Source: Oscillospiraceae bacterium (lineage in GTDB: Bacteria; Bacillota; Clostridia; Oscillospirales; CAG-272). From it: a stretch of 64,000 nucleotides of DNA. The notes under the pieces were generated by a model that saw only the letters and a program-made list of their open reading frames with translations, ran no database searches and had not been told where the DNA came from. Shown piece after piece: positions 33,564 to 44,936 of this stretch. The DNA is taken from contig SVTP01000008.1 in NCBI GenBank assembly GCA_015063725.1, forward strand, positions 1-64,000. The letters run 5' to 3'. Both the position numbers and the translations under genes were made by a program. The number at the start of each line of letters is the position of its first letter. The stretch's first letter is position 1.

Positions 33564-35813
33564 TCACTCACTGATACCTGCACTCTTGAGGGCTTCCTCT
33601 TGCAGGGTAAACAGTTTTTTGTAAACGCCGTCCTCACGCCCCAAAAGTTCTTGGTGCGTGCCTCGCTCTGCCACCTTGCCGTGCTCGATGACAACAAGCT
33701 CGTCGGCATCGCGCAAAGTAGACAGACGGTGTGCGATCATAATTGTGGTCTTGCCCTTGATGAGCTCCCCAAGCGCCTCTTGAATTTTGCGCTCGGTTGC
33801 GGTATCCATTGCCGCGGTCGCCTCGTCAAGAATGAGGATCTTCGGATTTTTGAGGATGGCACGTGCAATTGATACACGTTGCCGCTCACCGCCCGAAAGA
33901 TCCTGATATCCAAAGCCGATGCGCGTATGATACGCATCGGGAAGCTTCATAATAAAGTCGTGTGCGCCTGCACACTTTGCCGCCTCGACCACTTCTTCAA
34001 AGGTGGCATCGGGGCGTGCGTAGCGAATGTTCTCCAGTATCGTGCCCATAAAGAGGTAGGTCTCTTGCGAAACAATGGCAATGTGGCGGTAGAGCGTGGC
34101 AAGCTCCAGATCCTTGACGGGATAGCCGCCAATGCGGATCTCGCCCTCGTCCACATCATACATGCGCATCAAAAGATTGGCAAGCGTGCTCTTACCCGCA
34201 CCCGTGTGACCGACAATGCCAAGCACGTGCCCGTCGGGAACGTTGAACGTGACACCGTCGATGATCTTTCTGCCCTTTTGATAGGAGAAGGAAACGTTTT
34301 CAAATTCCACGCTGCCGCCAAGGCTTTCAGGACACTCGGGGTTTTCTTTTTCAACCACGTCGGGCTCGGCATCCATAATTTCAAACAGACGCTGGAGCGC
34401 ATTTGAGCAATCGGCAGTCATATCGAAGAAATGCACAAAAAATTCGAGCGGCGAGTAGATCATGTTCATATAGGCGATAAAGGTCAGGAGCGTGCCGTAG
34501 GTCATGCCACCCGCGCCCGAGATGATCATCCAGCCACCCACTGCCCAAGCAACGATGTTGCCAAGATAAAGGAGCTGATAAGCTACAGGCCAGCCGTAAT
34601 TGGAAAAGAGCGCCAGCTGCTTTTCACTTTTTGCAAGGTTTTGATTGCGCGTGGTAAAGCGTGCGATCTCGACATCTTCTTTGGAAAATGCCTTGACAAC
34701 GCGCATGCCCGAAAAGACATCGGCAAGAAAAGAATTCATCTGCTTGGAGCCTGCAAAGCGACGCGCGTGGTACATTCTCTGTCGGCGATACATCCACTTG
34801 ATAAAGAGCAAAAATGCGGGCACAGTGATCAGCGACAAAAGTGCCAAAAGGGGTTGTATTGTAAAAAGCAAAATTGCAAGCACGATGACCTGCACGATGT
34901 TAATGAGCATATACGGAACGCCGTCACAGAAGAAGGAATAGATGGTATTGGCATCCTCGTTGATCTGCGTCATCAGTCCGCCCGTCTGCCGCCCTGTAAA
35001 AAAGCTGAGCGAGAGGCGTTCGATTGCCGAAAAGATGGTCTTTTTGAGATCGAATACCATTTTGGCGGCAATGCGCGAGGTGACGTAGTTGTTCACCATT
35101 GTCACCAAGGTTTTGAGTAGGCGTGTGGCAATGATGAGCCCCAGCACCAAAAGGATCTGCCCAGCAAACTCGCCCACACCGTAGATAACCTCATCGTAGA
35201 AGAAACCGCTGGAAAGATAGGGCGCGAGAATGCTCAACGCGGTCATCATTGCAAGAGAGACCATGGTGATGATAATGGATGCGCGATAACGAAGAAGGAA
35301 CACCGAAAAACGGCGAAAGAGCTTTCCCTTTTCCATACAGTGTGGACAAATGCGGCGATTAAGATCGGGATAGCGCAAGCCGCACTTGGGACAAAGCTTA
35401 CTTGCAGGATCGTCCTTTTCGTCAATGACAAGCTCCTCGCCCGCGGCTATTTTGTTGGCATACTTGGCAAAGAGGAACATCGACTCCTTGCAAAAATTGG
35501 TAAAGGCGGCAACAAGAATGGGGGTGTTCTCCTCTCCCCTTTTCGCCACAAGGCGTCCTGAGGAAAGCAGCTCCTCCACCGAGATGCCGCGCAGTTCTTT
35601 GATTGGATAGGAGGTCAGAACGGGGTTGCCGTCTGCCGTCTCCTTGTTATGTAGCACGATCAACTGCTCGGTTGTGGCAAACAGATATTCGTCGCCCACC
35701 GTATGCTCGCGTGTGCGGTCGGCGTGTGCCGCCAACAGTATTGAATTTGCATCAATCCCCCGGGCAAGTAAAATATCCAACACTTCCTCGGGTATACGGT
35801 CAACGGCAAACAT
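33564..35813 (-). CDS. ABC exporter half with N-terminal zinc ribbon (first of pair)
   Basis: A 749-aa half-exporter. Residues 1-130 form a beta-rich domain that looks PH-like (DEYLFATTEQLIVLHNK, then SYPIKELRGISVEEL), 141-159 are a zinc ribbon (CPKC and CPHC), then six membrane helices and an ATPase with Walker A GHTGAGKS, LSGGERQR and canonical ILILDEATAAMD. Both ATPase sites of the presumed heterodimer therefore look active, unlike the pair at 22.8-26.3 kb. The ribosome site GGGAGGGAG is strong. It follows the Asn/Gln-rich gene by 65 nt. Confidence 0.9.
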   Translation of the reverse strand: MFAVDRIPEEVLDILLARGIDANSILLAAHADRTREHTVGDEYLFATTEQLIVLHNKETADGNPVLTSYPIKELRGISVEELLSSGRLVAKRGEENTPILVAAFTNFCKESMFLFAKYANKIAAGEELVIDEKDDPASKLCPKCGLRYPDLNRRICPHCMEKGKLFRRFSVFLLRYRASIIITMVSLAMMTALSILAPYLSSGFFYDEVIYGVGEFAGQILLVLGLIIATRLLKTLVTMVNNYVTSRIAAKMVFDLKKTIFSAIERLSLSFFTGRQTGGLMTQINEDANTIYSFFCDGVPYMLINIVQVIVLAILLFTIQPLLALLSLITVPAFLLFIKWMYRRQRMYHARRFAGSKQMNSFLADVFSGMRVVKAFSKEDVEIARFTTRNQNLAKSEKQLALFSNYGWPVAYQLLYLGNIVAWAVGGWMIISGAGGMTYGTLLTFIAYMNMIYSPLEFFVHFFDMTADCSNALQRLFEIMDAEPDVVEKENPECPESLGGSVEFENVSFSYQKGRKIIDGVTFNVPDGHVLGIVGHTGAGKSTLANLLMRMYDVDEGEIRIGGYPVKDLELATLYRHIAIVSQETYLFMGTILENIRYARPDATFEEVVEAAKCAGAHDFIMKLPDAYHTRIGFGYQDLSGGERQRVSIARAILKNPKILILDEATAAMDTATERKIQEALGELIKGKTTIMIAHRLSTLRDADELVVIEHGKVAERGTHQELLGREDGVYKKLFTLQEEALKSAGISE

Positions 35814-35878
35814 AGCTCTCCCTCCCTTCTAAAAAGAGTACGAGCAAATTTATGTATCCCCCCATGGGGAGGATGCGC

Positions 35879-36016
35879 TTAGCGCTCGTTCTTTTTTTGC
35901 TCGTACTGATTGTTATTCTGTCTGTTTTGATTGTCGTTTTGCTTTTGGTTCTTGTTTTGGTTGTTGTTTTGATTGTACTGGTTGTTTTGATTTTTGTTTT
36001 GGTTGTTGTTTTGCAT
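35879..36016 (-). CDS. Asn/Gln-rich 45-residue protein
   Basis: A short gene beginning MQNNNQNKNQNNQYNQ and ending QYEQKKNER. More than 70% of the 45 residues are Asn or Gln, with a few Lys and Tyr and no hydrophobic core. AAGGAG lies 8 nt before the ATG, supporting real translation. The start codon is inside one arm of a perfect 10-bp inverted repeat (36013-36022 and 36054-36063). The composition recalls gamma-type spore proteins or prion-like low-complexity peptides; it could also be a substrate of the exporter encoded next. The opposite strand reads as a Val/Leu-rich frame but has no ribosome site. Confidence 0.65.
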   Translation of the reverse strand: MQNNNQNKNQNNQYNQNNNQNKNQKQNDNQNRQNNNQYEQKKNER

Positions 36017-36063
36017 AATGAGCACTCCTTTTTTGTAATTTGGAAATTACGTACTCATTATGC
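36013..36063 (-). promoter_or_regulatory. Nested inverted repeat covering the start of the Asn/Gln-rich gene
   Basis: GCATAATGAG (36063-36054 on the transcript) pairs perfectly with CTCATTATGC (36022-36013), which contains the start codon. Inside it a second repeat, GTAATTT/AAATTAC, spans 36050-36035. The Shine-Dalgarno AAGGAG lies in the loop between the two stems. The element starts 6 nt after the preceding stop codon, so translation of the small protein could be gated by this fold. Confidence 0.6.
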
Positions 36064-36069
36064 CCCGCA

Positions 36070-37476
36070 TCACTCGGATTTATGCGTGTTTCCCATACCT
36101 GATTGCCATGCAAGATGATCGAGCAAAGCATACAGGAAGGATGCAAACGCCACGGTGGATGCAATGACTGTGGGAACACTGACCCACCAAAGCCACGGAT
36201 GCTCCAATTGGAAGATCGCCTCGAGGGCAATGGCAGCGGCTGACATAAAAAACAAAATTTTGCAAACGGTGATCTTTTTTGCAAAAGACTTATGTAAGCG
36301 CTCGGTGGCGCGTGCCGAGACGGCTTCGGTGTCTGTTCCCTCGTATTTTTCAAAAACGCGCTCCTTGACAAAGCCACCGAAAAGATCGAGAAGAAGCAAA
36401 AACATCCACGCTACCAAAAACGCCTCTACCACCTGTGTGGCGCGCAGTCCCAAAAAGAGGCGGTATGCTTCCACTTCCCATCCCGAGGATTCGTAGGAGA
36501 AATATTTTGTGTAGTAGCCGTTGAGCAAAAGCTCTGCAATACTGAAGATGCCAAGTGCTCCGCAGGTCACAAAAAACGGCTTGCGATGCTGCAGGTCGGT
36601 GCCAAAAATAAGCACACCGACGGCGGTAAAAATGGCGCACAACACGCTTGGCAAAAGGATCTTTTCCTCGATACAAACATTGAGGGTAAGTGCCGCGCCA
36701 ATGATAAGAAAAACGATGCCAAAGCGCAAGCGGCGAATGCTGAGCATGTCGCTCTCGGGTAAAATGTCTCTTTCGTAACGCGCAATGATGGAATTCATCA
36801 TCCTCTCGTCGCGTGTAAACAAAAGAATAAAACGAACAAGGCGAACGATCCACACCAAGAAGAGGACGGTGAGAACCATGACCGCGCTGACGCGGAAAAG
36901 CCAGATAAACTGGTACCAGTCAAACGGGAGCTTTTCATACTCGTATTCAAAGGTGGTGAGCACCGAAAACTCGGGGAGCACAGACAGTGCAGAAAAAAGC
37001 ACCACAAACACACCCGAAGCGCGGCGCATACGCTCGCAAAGATTGCTGTTTCGCTTTCCATAGCGGAACACAGCTTCCCCCTCGTGCCGCTCGGCAAGCT
37101 GCCAAAAGCCCGAAAAGAGGTCGCGCCACGCAGGCACGGCAAAATACAACTGCGGAACTGCCATGACAAATGCACAGAGCAGGACCATCGTAGGGATCTC
37201 CTGCGGCTTGAGCCCGGGCTGCTTTGAGAGGACGTTGTAGATGAAGTATTGCATCAAAAGTCCGCCCATGCTGATCCATATCAAGGTGCGAAAACGCCTC
37301 AGCGCATCGGCGATTGAGGAGTTGAGGTCCGCCAAGCGGAACAAGGAGATGCACACCAGCAAATATCCGATGCAGTCAGGCAAAATATCGTAAAATGCGA
37401 CCACCGGGTTTGCAAGCATCACCGCTCCCGGGATCAGCCAACCAAGACCGAGCTTCCCTTTTTTTGTTTGTTCCAT
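36070..37476 (-). CDS. Polytopic membrane protein of unknown function
   Basis: A 468-aa protein with about 10-11 hydrophobic helices, separated in the middle by a charged segment (DERMMNSIIARYERDILPESDML) and ending in a His-containing hydrophilic tail. No family motif is recognised. The ribosome site AAGGAGG is strong. It sits between another membrane protein and the Asn/Gln-rich gene on one strand with short gaps, so it probably belongs to the same transcription unit as the zinc-ribbon ABC exporters. Confidence 0.75.
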   Translation of the reverse strand: MEQTKKGKLGLGWLIPGAVMLANPVVAFYDILPDCIGYLLVCISLFRLADLNSSIADALRRFRTLIWISMGGLLMQYFIYNVLSKQPGLKPQEIPTMVLLCAFVMAVPQLYFAVPAWRDLFSGFWQLAERHEGEAVFRYGKRNSNLCERMRRASGVFVVLFSALSVLPEFSVLTTFEYEYEKLPFDWYQFIWLFRVSAVMVLTVLFLVWIVRLVRFILLFTRDERMMNSIIARYERDILPESDMLSIRRLRFGIVFLIIGAALTLNVCIEEKILLPSVLCAIFTAVGVLIFGTDLQHRKPFFVTCGALGIFSIAELLLNGYYTKYFSYESSGWEVEAYRLFLGLRATQVVEAFLVAWMFLLLLDLFGGFVKERVFEKYEGTDTEAVSARATERLHKSFAKKITVCKILFFMSAAAIALEAIFQLEHPWLWWVSVPTVIASTVAFASFLYALLDHLAWQSGMGNTHKSE

Positions 37477-37506
37477 AGCGTTCCTCCTTTCCTGTGTTGT
37501 GTAACG

Positions 37507-38259
37507 TTATTTCTTCTTTTTCTTTTTGTGTTGTTTTTTGGTTGTATTTTCTTGCGGTTTCTTTTCCATGTGCTTGTGCCAAAAGGCATCGCCGTCGGCA
37601 CGGGAATTGCTTTTGAGCTTGTCCATCATTTGGCTATACGCTTCTCCCATGCGGTTAACCCACGCAAAGCGCGAGGGCTTGAGAGGCACATCCTCGTCTC
37701 CCTCGGCGCAAATGTTTTTGGTGCAGCGCACAAGAAGGACGATGGTGGAGATCAGGTAGGCGAAATTGAAGAGCGACATAGAAAAGCCGAGATACGGCAA
37801 AACGCGCTCGCCTACCGACGGCATATTGCAAAGAAGATACAATGCCGCCCAAATGCCAACTGCCAATGTGTTATACATTGCGTGCGAGGAAAGCTTGTTC
37901 AGCCCTACTTCCAACGCCAAAACGCGAACGGCATAGAGCATTGCGAAGTGGAAAAGCAGAGTGGCTGCAAAGCTCACCCATGTAATAACCGTTGTCATCA
38001 CATCGGCAGCGTGCCCTCCCCAACCGAACCACGCACCTGCGGTGTCCTGCCACAGGCGGCAAAGCCCCAGGGCAAAAAGCGGGAGTGTGAGCCATTTTGC
38101 AGGCACAAAGGAGAGATTAAAGCGGCAAAGACCGCGCAATCCCCAAAACATCAGCAAAGAGCCGATAAGCAGTGCCAGCCAAGCAATGCCGATGGCGCCT
38201 GCGGTGATAGATAGGAAATAGGTAATCACGTACCCGAGCAACAAATAACCGAATCCCAT
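37507..38259 (-). CDS. Membrane protein with a Lys-rich tail
   Basis: A 250-aa protein with about six hydrophobic helices and a long cytoplasmic tail that ends in a run of lysines (KKQHKKKKKK). No family is recognised. The start at 38259 follows GAGGA by 6 nt; an upstream in-frame ATG lies inside secA. It begins 11 nt after the secA stop and precedes the 468-aa membrane protein by 30 nt, suggesting co-transcription from secA through the exporter cassette. Confidence 0.75.
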   Translation of the reverse strand: MGFGYLLLGYVITYFLSITAGAIGIAWLALLIGSLLMFWGLRGLCRFNLSFVPAKWLTLPLFALGLCRLWQDTAGAWFGWGGHAADVMTTVITWVSFAATLLFHFAMLYAVRVLALEVGLNKLSSHAMYNTLAVGIWAALYLLCNMPSVGERVLPYLGFSMSLFNFAYLISTIVLLVRCTKNICAEGDEDVPLKPSRFAWVNRMGEAYSQMMDKLKSNSRADGDAFWHKHMEKKPQENTTKKQHKKKKKK

Positions 38260-38270
38260 AATGTCCTCGC

Positions 38271-41045
<2,775 letters not shown>

Positions 41046-41171
41046 AGTGAAGTGTCCTTTCCTGCCGCGCCTTATGCGCGCGACACGCGAGTGTAATAAT
41101 ACAGTTAGAATTATTATACTACATTTTTAGGGGGGAATATATTATGATATTGTAAATTTTGAAAAAATCGC

Positions 41172-41200
41172 TTGCAGATTGCAAAAAAATATGCTATGAT
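41172..41200 (+). promoter_or_regulatory. Promoter of trmL-mnmA
   Basis: TTGCAG (41172-41177), 17-nt spacer, TATGAT (41195-41200) with an extended TGC on the plus strand. Confidence 0.75.
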
Positions 41201-41231
41201 GTAAAAAAAGAAACTCGCGAAAGGTTCTGTT

Positions 41232-41735
41232 ATGGCAAAGATCAACATTGTACTCCACGAACCCGAAATTCCGCAAAACACGGGCAATATTGCGCGCACC
41301 TGCGCGGCTACGGGTGCGGCTTTGCACCTCATTCGCCCCTTGGGCTTTGCAATCGACGATCGCAAGCTCAAGCGCGCGGGACTGGATTATTGGCATCAGC
41401 TCGACATCACCTACTACGATGGTCTGGATGATTTTTATGCCAAAAATCCCGGGGCTGAGGTTTATTACTTCAGCACAAAAGCACCGCATCTGTATACGGA
41501 AATCGAATACCCCAACCCCGTTTTTATTATGTTTGGCAAAGAGACAAAGGGGCTGCCAGAGAATTTGCTCCACAGCAACCCCGACCGTTGCGTGCGCCTG
41601 CCGATGCGCGAGGGACTCCGCTCGCTCAACCTCTCCAACTCGGTTGCAATTGCTGTTTATGAAATTTTGCGCCAAGGAAACTTTGCCGACCTGAAGACCG
41701 CGGGCGAGTTGACACAGTTTAGCTGGGAGGATTGA
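41232..41735 (+). CDS. trmL: tRNA (cytidine/uridine34-2'-O)-methyltransferase
   Basis: TrmL (167 aa) is a SPOUT methyltransferase acting on the wobble base of some leucine tRNAs. It has the family opening INIVLHEPEIPQNTGNIARTCAATGAALHLIRPLGF, the knot segment VFIMFGKETKGLPENLL and the C-terminal REGLRSLNLSNSVAIAVYE. Length is typical. First of two tRNA-modification genes; mnmA starts 1 nt after its stop. Confidence 0.95.
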   Translation: MAKINIVLHEPEIPQNTGNIARTCAATGAALHLIRPLGFAIDDRKLKRAGLDYWHQLDITYYDGLDDFYAKNPGAEVYYFSTKAPHLYTEIEYPNPVFIMFGKETKGLPENLLHSNPDRCVRLPMREGLRSLNLSNSVAIAVYEILRQGNFADLKTAGELTQFSWED

Positions 41736-41736
41736 T

Positions 41737-42807
41737 ATGAAGGACAATACCGTTCTTGTTGCCATGAGCGGCGGCGTGGATAGCAGCGTTTGCGCGCTCC
41801 TGTTGCGCGATGCGGGCTACGACTGCCGCGGCGTGATGATGCGACTCTTTTCCCCCACCGATATTCTTTCTAATGCTCCTTGTGCCGACAAAAATGCCGA
41901 GGCAGATGCCGCTCGTGTGGCAGAGGCGCTTGGATTCCCCTTCTCGGTTTATGATTTTTCGGGCGAATTTCGCCGCGAGGTGATCGATTATTTCATCCGC
42001 ACCTATGAGAATGGCGGCACGCCAAACCCCTGTGTGCAGTGCAACAAGACCATGAAATTCGGCAAGCTTGCCGATCTTGCCCTTGCACAAAACTGCGACA
42101 AAATCGCTACGGGGCACTATGCGCGCATCGTCCGCGATGCCAATGGCAGAAGTCTTTTGAAGTGCGCCACCGACAGATCCAAGGACCAGACCTACGTGCT
42201 TTGGCAGCTCTCGCAAGAGCAGCTCTCGCGCACGCTCCTGCCGCTTGGAGAATTGACGAAAGCCGAGGGGAGGGAGATTGCCGAGGCGAACGGTCTTTGC
42301 AATGCACATCGCAAGGACAGTCAGGATATTTGCTTTATTCCCGATGGCGATTATGCCGCTTTTATTGAGCACGTCACGCAAAAAAAGCCCACCGCCGGCA
42401 ACTTTATCGATCTTGACGGGCGCGTGCTCGGACGTCACCAAGGCGCTCTCCGCTACACAGTCGGGCAACGCAAGGGACTTGGCATCGCGCTCGGTGCTCC
42501 TGCTTACGTTTGCGCCAAGGATATGCAAAAGAACACCGTAACGCTTGGCAAAAACGAGGACCTCTTCCGCGATACGCTCATCGCTCACGAGATCAACCTC
42601 ATTGCCACCGACCGCCTGACCGCTCCCATTCGTGCCGAGGCAAAGATCCGCTATTCCGCGCAACCTGCCCCTTGCACCGTGGAACAGACCGATACCGACA
42701 CCCTCACCGTCCGCTTTGATGCGCCTCAACGCGCCATCACCGGGGGACAGTCCCTCGTCCTCTATGACGGCGACACCGTCATTGGCGGCGGGATTATTGA
42801 GGGGTAG
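41737..42807 (+). CDS. mnmA: tRNA-specific 2-thiouridylase MnmA
   Basis: MnmA (356 aa) inserts sulfur at position 2 of U34 in Lys, Glu and Gln tRNAs. The PP-loop AMSGGVDSS (residues 9-17) binds ATP. The catalytic Cys102 (TPNPCVQCNK) and Cys199 (DSQDICFIP) are at the same positions as in the E. coli enzyme. A C-terminal barrel (GQSLVLYDGD) completes it. The ribosome site GGGAGG is inside the end of trmL. Repeat copy E follows its stop. Confidence 0.97.
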   Translation: MKDNTVLVAMSGGVDSSVCALLLRDAGYDCRGVMMRLFSPTDILSNAPCADKNAEADAARVAEALGFPFSVYDFSGEFRREVIDYFIRTYENGGTPNPCVQCNKTMKFGKLADLALAQNCDKIATGHYARIVRDANGRSLLKCATDRSKDQTYVLWQLSQEQLSRTLLPLGELTKAEGREIAEANGLCNAHRKDSQDICFIPDGDYAAFIEHVTQKKPTAGNFIDLDGRVLGRHQGALRYTVGQRKGLGIALGAPAYVCAKDMQKNTVTLGKNEDLFRDTLIAHEINLIATDRLTAPIRAEAKIRYSAQPAPCTVEQTDTDTLTVRFDAPQRAITGGQSLVLYDGDTVIGGGIIEG

Positions 42808-42822
42808 GTTTTGCGGAAGATT

Positions 42823-42994
42823 TGTGGGGGAAACTTCTTGAAAGAAGTTTCCCCCACACCCCCTTCAAGAACTTTCGCACAAATATAACCAAACAGATTT
42901 TCAACTTCTTCTATGGACAGTCGGCGCGAGGTAAAACCTCGCTTTGGCTATCGCAAGCGGCTAGGGACCACTAACCCTATCCGCTAGGAAAGTT
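42823..42994 (+). repeat. Intergenic structured repeat, copy E
   Basis: A full plus-strand copy 15 nt after the mnmA stop. It has the GC hairpin (42823-42858), outer stem AACTTTC (42870-42876) with GAAAGTT (42988-42994), the GAGGTAAAACCTC hairpin (42929-42941), the motif TTTGGCTATCGC, and a last hairpin AGCGG-TAGGG/CCCTA-CCGCT (42956-42985) around the loop ACCACTAA. Confidence 0.85.
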
Positions 42995-43026
42995 GTTTTG
43001 CTTTTGCAAAAAGATGATAAGAATGC

Positions 43027-43066
43027 AGAAAGACGCTCACAAATGTGAGCGTCTTTCTCGTTTTTT
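43027..43066. terminator. Terminator between mnmA/repeat E and the XRE gene
   Basis: A perfect 14-bp stem (43027-43040 with 43045-43058) followed on the plus strand by a T-run and preceded by A-rich sequence. It ends the trmL-mnmA transcript after repeat E and may also act on the minus-strand XRE gene. Confidence 0.8.
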
Positions 43067-44123
43067 ATTTCTGATTTTTCTTGGCGGAAACCTTTATAAT
43101 TTTGATTTTTCTCTTTTTGCCAAGCAGCGTCCCTGCAACACTCGAAAGAACACCGCCGATGGGCCAAATGATCCAGGTAATATCCCAGCGATGTGTCAGG
43201 AAGCTGACGCCAAGGTAAAGTGCCAACACAATCATCCAATAAACGTCGGCAATCAGTTCAAAGCGCGCGGTATTTGTCTTATGTCGCTCGGTGTACTCTT
43301 CCAACTGCAAAAGTCTTTGATAGGCTCCGCGCAGATAGCAGGTACGCACGATGATGTAAACGCCAACGGCAGCAAAGAGGAACATAACGGGAAGGCAGAT
43401 CAGCAAGGCAGGTTCGTTATCAACAAAGAGGCAGGTTGTGAAAACGACCGACAACCCCGCAAACACGCAACACAAAATGCCTGCTGTAATGCGTAAAAGC
43501 TCTTTTTTGTTGTTTGCTTCGTAGTCCTCGCGCAGCGTTTTTTCAAGCGATTCGGGAAGAACGATAGCGTTCTTTTCCAAATATTCGTATTTGGAGAGCG
43601 ACATTCCCGTGGGAATGAAAATAGCGATAGCCGCACCTACAAACACAAACAGCATCAAAAATCCGCACGCGGCGGCAACGTTCTCGCCCATCAACATGCC
43701 CATGTCGGCAAATCCGCCAAGCAGGATCAGGGTAACGGGAGAGAGGATACACAAAAGCACGCCAAGGGCAATGCGAGGACCTGCTTTTTTGATGGCAGTA
43801 AGGTATTCGTCCGCCTCGGCAGCACTCACCTCTCGCGTGGGGAGCGGTTCTTCCTCAATAATCTCTTCAACTTCTTCCTCTTCCCTATCGGTATCGGCAA
43901 AGGGTTCTGCCGTCTCGGGCTCGGGATGGGAAGCATCCTTTAATAAATAGTCGGTAGAGACGCCAAAGAGCGTACTCATTGCCACGATCTTATCAAGCTC
44001 GGGGTTGGAGATACCCGACTCCCATTTGGAAACAGATTGGCGTGAGACGTCCAGTCGCTCGGCAAGCTCCTCTTGCGACCAGCCGCGGCTCTTGCGCAAA
44101 TTGATGATTTTTTCTGATAACAT
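43065..44123 (-). CDS. XRE-family regulator with C-terminal membrane domain
   Basis: A 352-aa protein. Residues 1-65 are a classic XRE helix-turn-helix ([29 protein letters not shown]). A very acidic linker ([13 protein letters not shown], about 97-110) follows, then about five or six membrane helices. A membrane-bound DNA-binding protein of this kind could sense envelope state. The start at 44123 follows GGAGG by 7 nt. Single gene; its target may be itself, but no operator was identified. Confidence 0.87.
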   Translation of the reverse strand: MLSEKIINLRKSRGWSQEELAERLDVSRQSVSKWESGISNPELDKIVAMSTLFGVSTDYLLKDASHPEPETAEPFADTDREEEEVEEIIEEEPLPTREVSAAEADEYLTAIKKAGPRIALGVLLCILSPVTLILLGGFADMGMLMGENVAAACGFLMLFVFVGAAIAIFIPTGMSLSKYEYLEKNAIVLPESLEKTLREDYEANNKKELLRITAGILCCVFAGLSVVFTTCLFVDNEPALLICLPVMFLFAAVGVYIIVRTCYLRGAYQRLLQLEEYTERHKTNTARFELIADVYWMIVLALYLGVSFLTHRWDITWIIWPIGGVLSSVAGTLLGKKRKIKIIKVSAKKNQK

Positions 44124-44154
44124 TGTCAATCCTCCTTTGGTTTCTTGTACTGTC

Positions 44155-44183
44155 AGTATAGCAAATTTCCATCGGTTGCACAA
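44155..44183 (-). promoter_or_regulatory. Promoter of the XRE gene
   Basis: TTGTGC (44183-44178), 17-nt spacer, TATACT (44160-44155) with an extended TGC on the minus strand. Confidence 0.72.
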
Positions 44184-44235
44184 GCAATTCGGCTTGGAAA
44201 TTTGTCAACCTGCGGTTGCATTTTGTGTTTTTTGC

Positions 44236-44928
44236 TTATGTTTCGTTCAGTTTTTGCAATACGGTATCAAATTCGGCAAGATCCTTGATTTCAAACTCGG
44301 GGGTGATATTTCCCCTCTCGCGGTTGTGCGAATTGAACCAGCAGGTGTGCATTCCCGCATTGATGCCGCCTTGCATATCAGAAGTCAGACTGTCGCCAAG
44401 GATGATGGATTCCTCGGATGTGTAGCCCAGAATGCGACTTGTGGCACGCTCAAAAAACTCGATTTGCGGCTTGTCGGCGCCTAGCTCCTCGGAGAGGAAG
44501 ATGCCATCAAAATATCGTGCAATGCCAGCACCGGCAATACGGGAGTTTTGCACCAAGGTAGTGCCGTTGGATGCAATATAGAGCGAATACTTGCGCGAAA
44601 GCATCATCAAAAGGCGCGGTGCTCCGTCAATAAAAAAGTGACTTTCACTCAGATTTTTTTCATAGAGAGATTGCGCCACGTTGGGAGAAACGTTTTTGCC
44701 AAGCTCAAGGAAAAGCTGGCGGAATCTGCCCGTGAGCACCTCGGCGCGTGTCAGCTCACGTCGCTCAAGCGCCTGCCAGTGCGCGCGGTTGATGGCACTG
44801 TAACGCGCCACGATCTCCTCGGTTGGATCAACGTTGAGCGAGCGCAGCGTTTTGGAGAGTGCCACCGCCTCGGATCGGTGAAAATCGAGGATGGTGTCAT
44901 CAAGATCTAAAAAAATGAATTTGATCAT
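44236..44928 (-). CDS. HAD phosphatase, YjjG/YfnB-like nucleotidase
   Basis: A 230-aa HAD hydrolase with DLDDTILDF (Asp8 and Asp10), motif II SNGTT, motif III ADKPQIEFF and motif IV ILGDSLTSDMQGG. The layout and the variant motif I (LDLDDT) match YjjG-type enzymes, which remove phosphate from pyrimidine nucleotides including non-canonical ones. It starts 8 nt after the dnaE stop with AAGGAA as ribosome site, suggesting a house-cleaning role linked to replication. Confidence 0.85.
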   Translation of the reverse strand: MIKFIFLDLDDTILDFHRSEAVALSKTLRSLNVDPTEEIVARYSAINRAHWQALERRELTRAEVLTGRFRQLFLELGKNVSPNVAQSLYEKNLSESHFFIDGAPRLLMMLSRKYSLYIASNGTTLVQNSRIAGAGIARYFDGIFLSEELGADKPQIEFFERATSRILGYTSEESIILGDSLTSDMQGGINAGMHTCWFNSHNRERGNITPEFEIKDLAEFDTVLQKLNET

Positions 44929-44936
44929 AAGGTTCC

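Noticed and set aside
35852..36118. A plus-strand Val/Leu-rich open frame opposite the Asn/Gln-rich gene
   Set aside because: It is the antisense of Asn/Gln codons, which read as Val/Leu. It has no ribosome site, whereas the minus frame has AAGGAG at the right distance.
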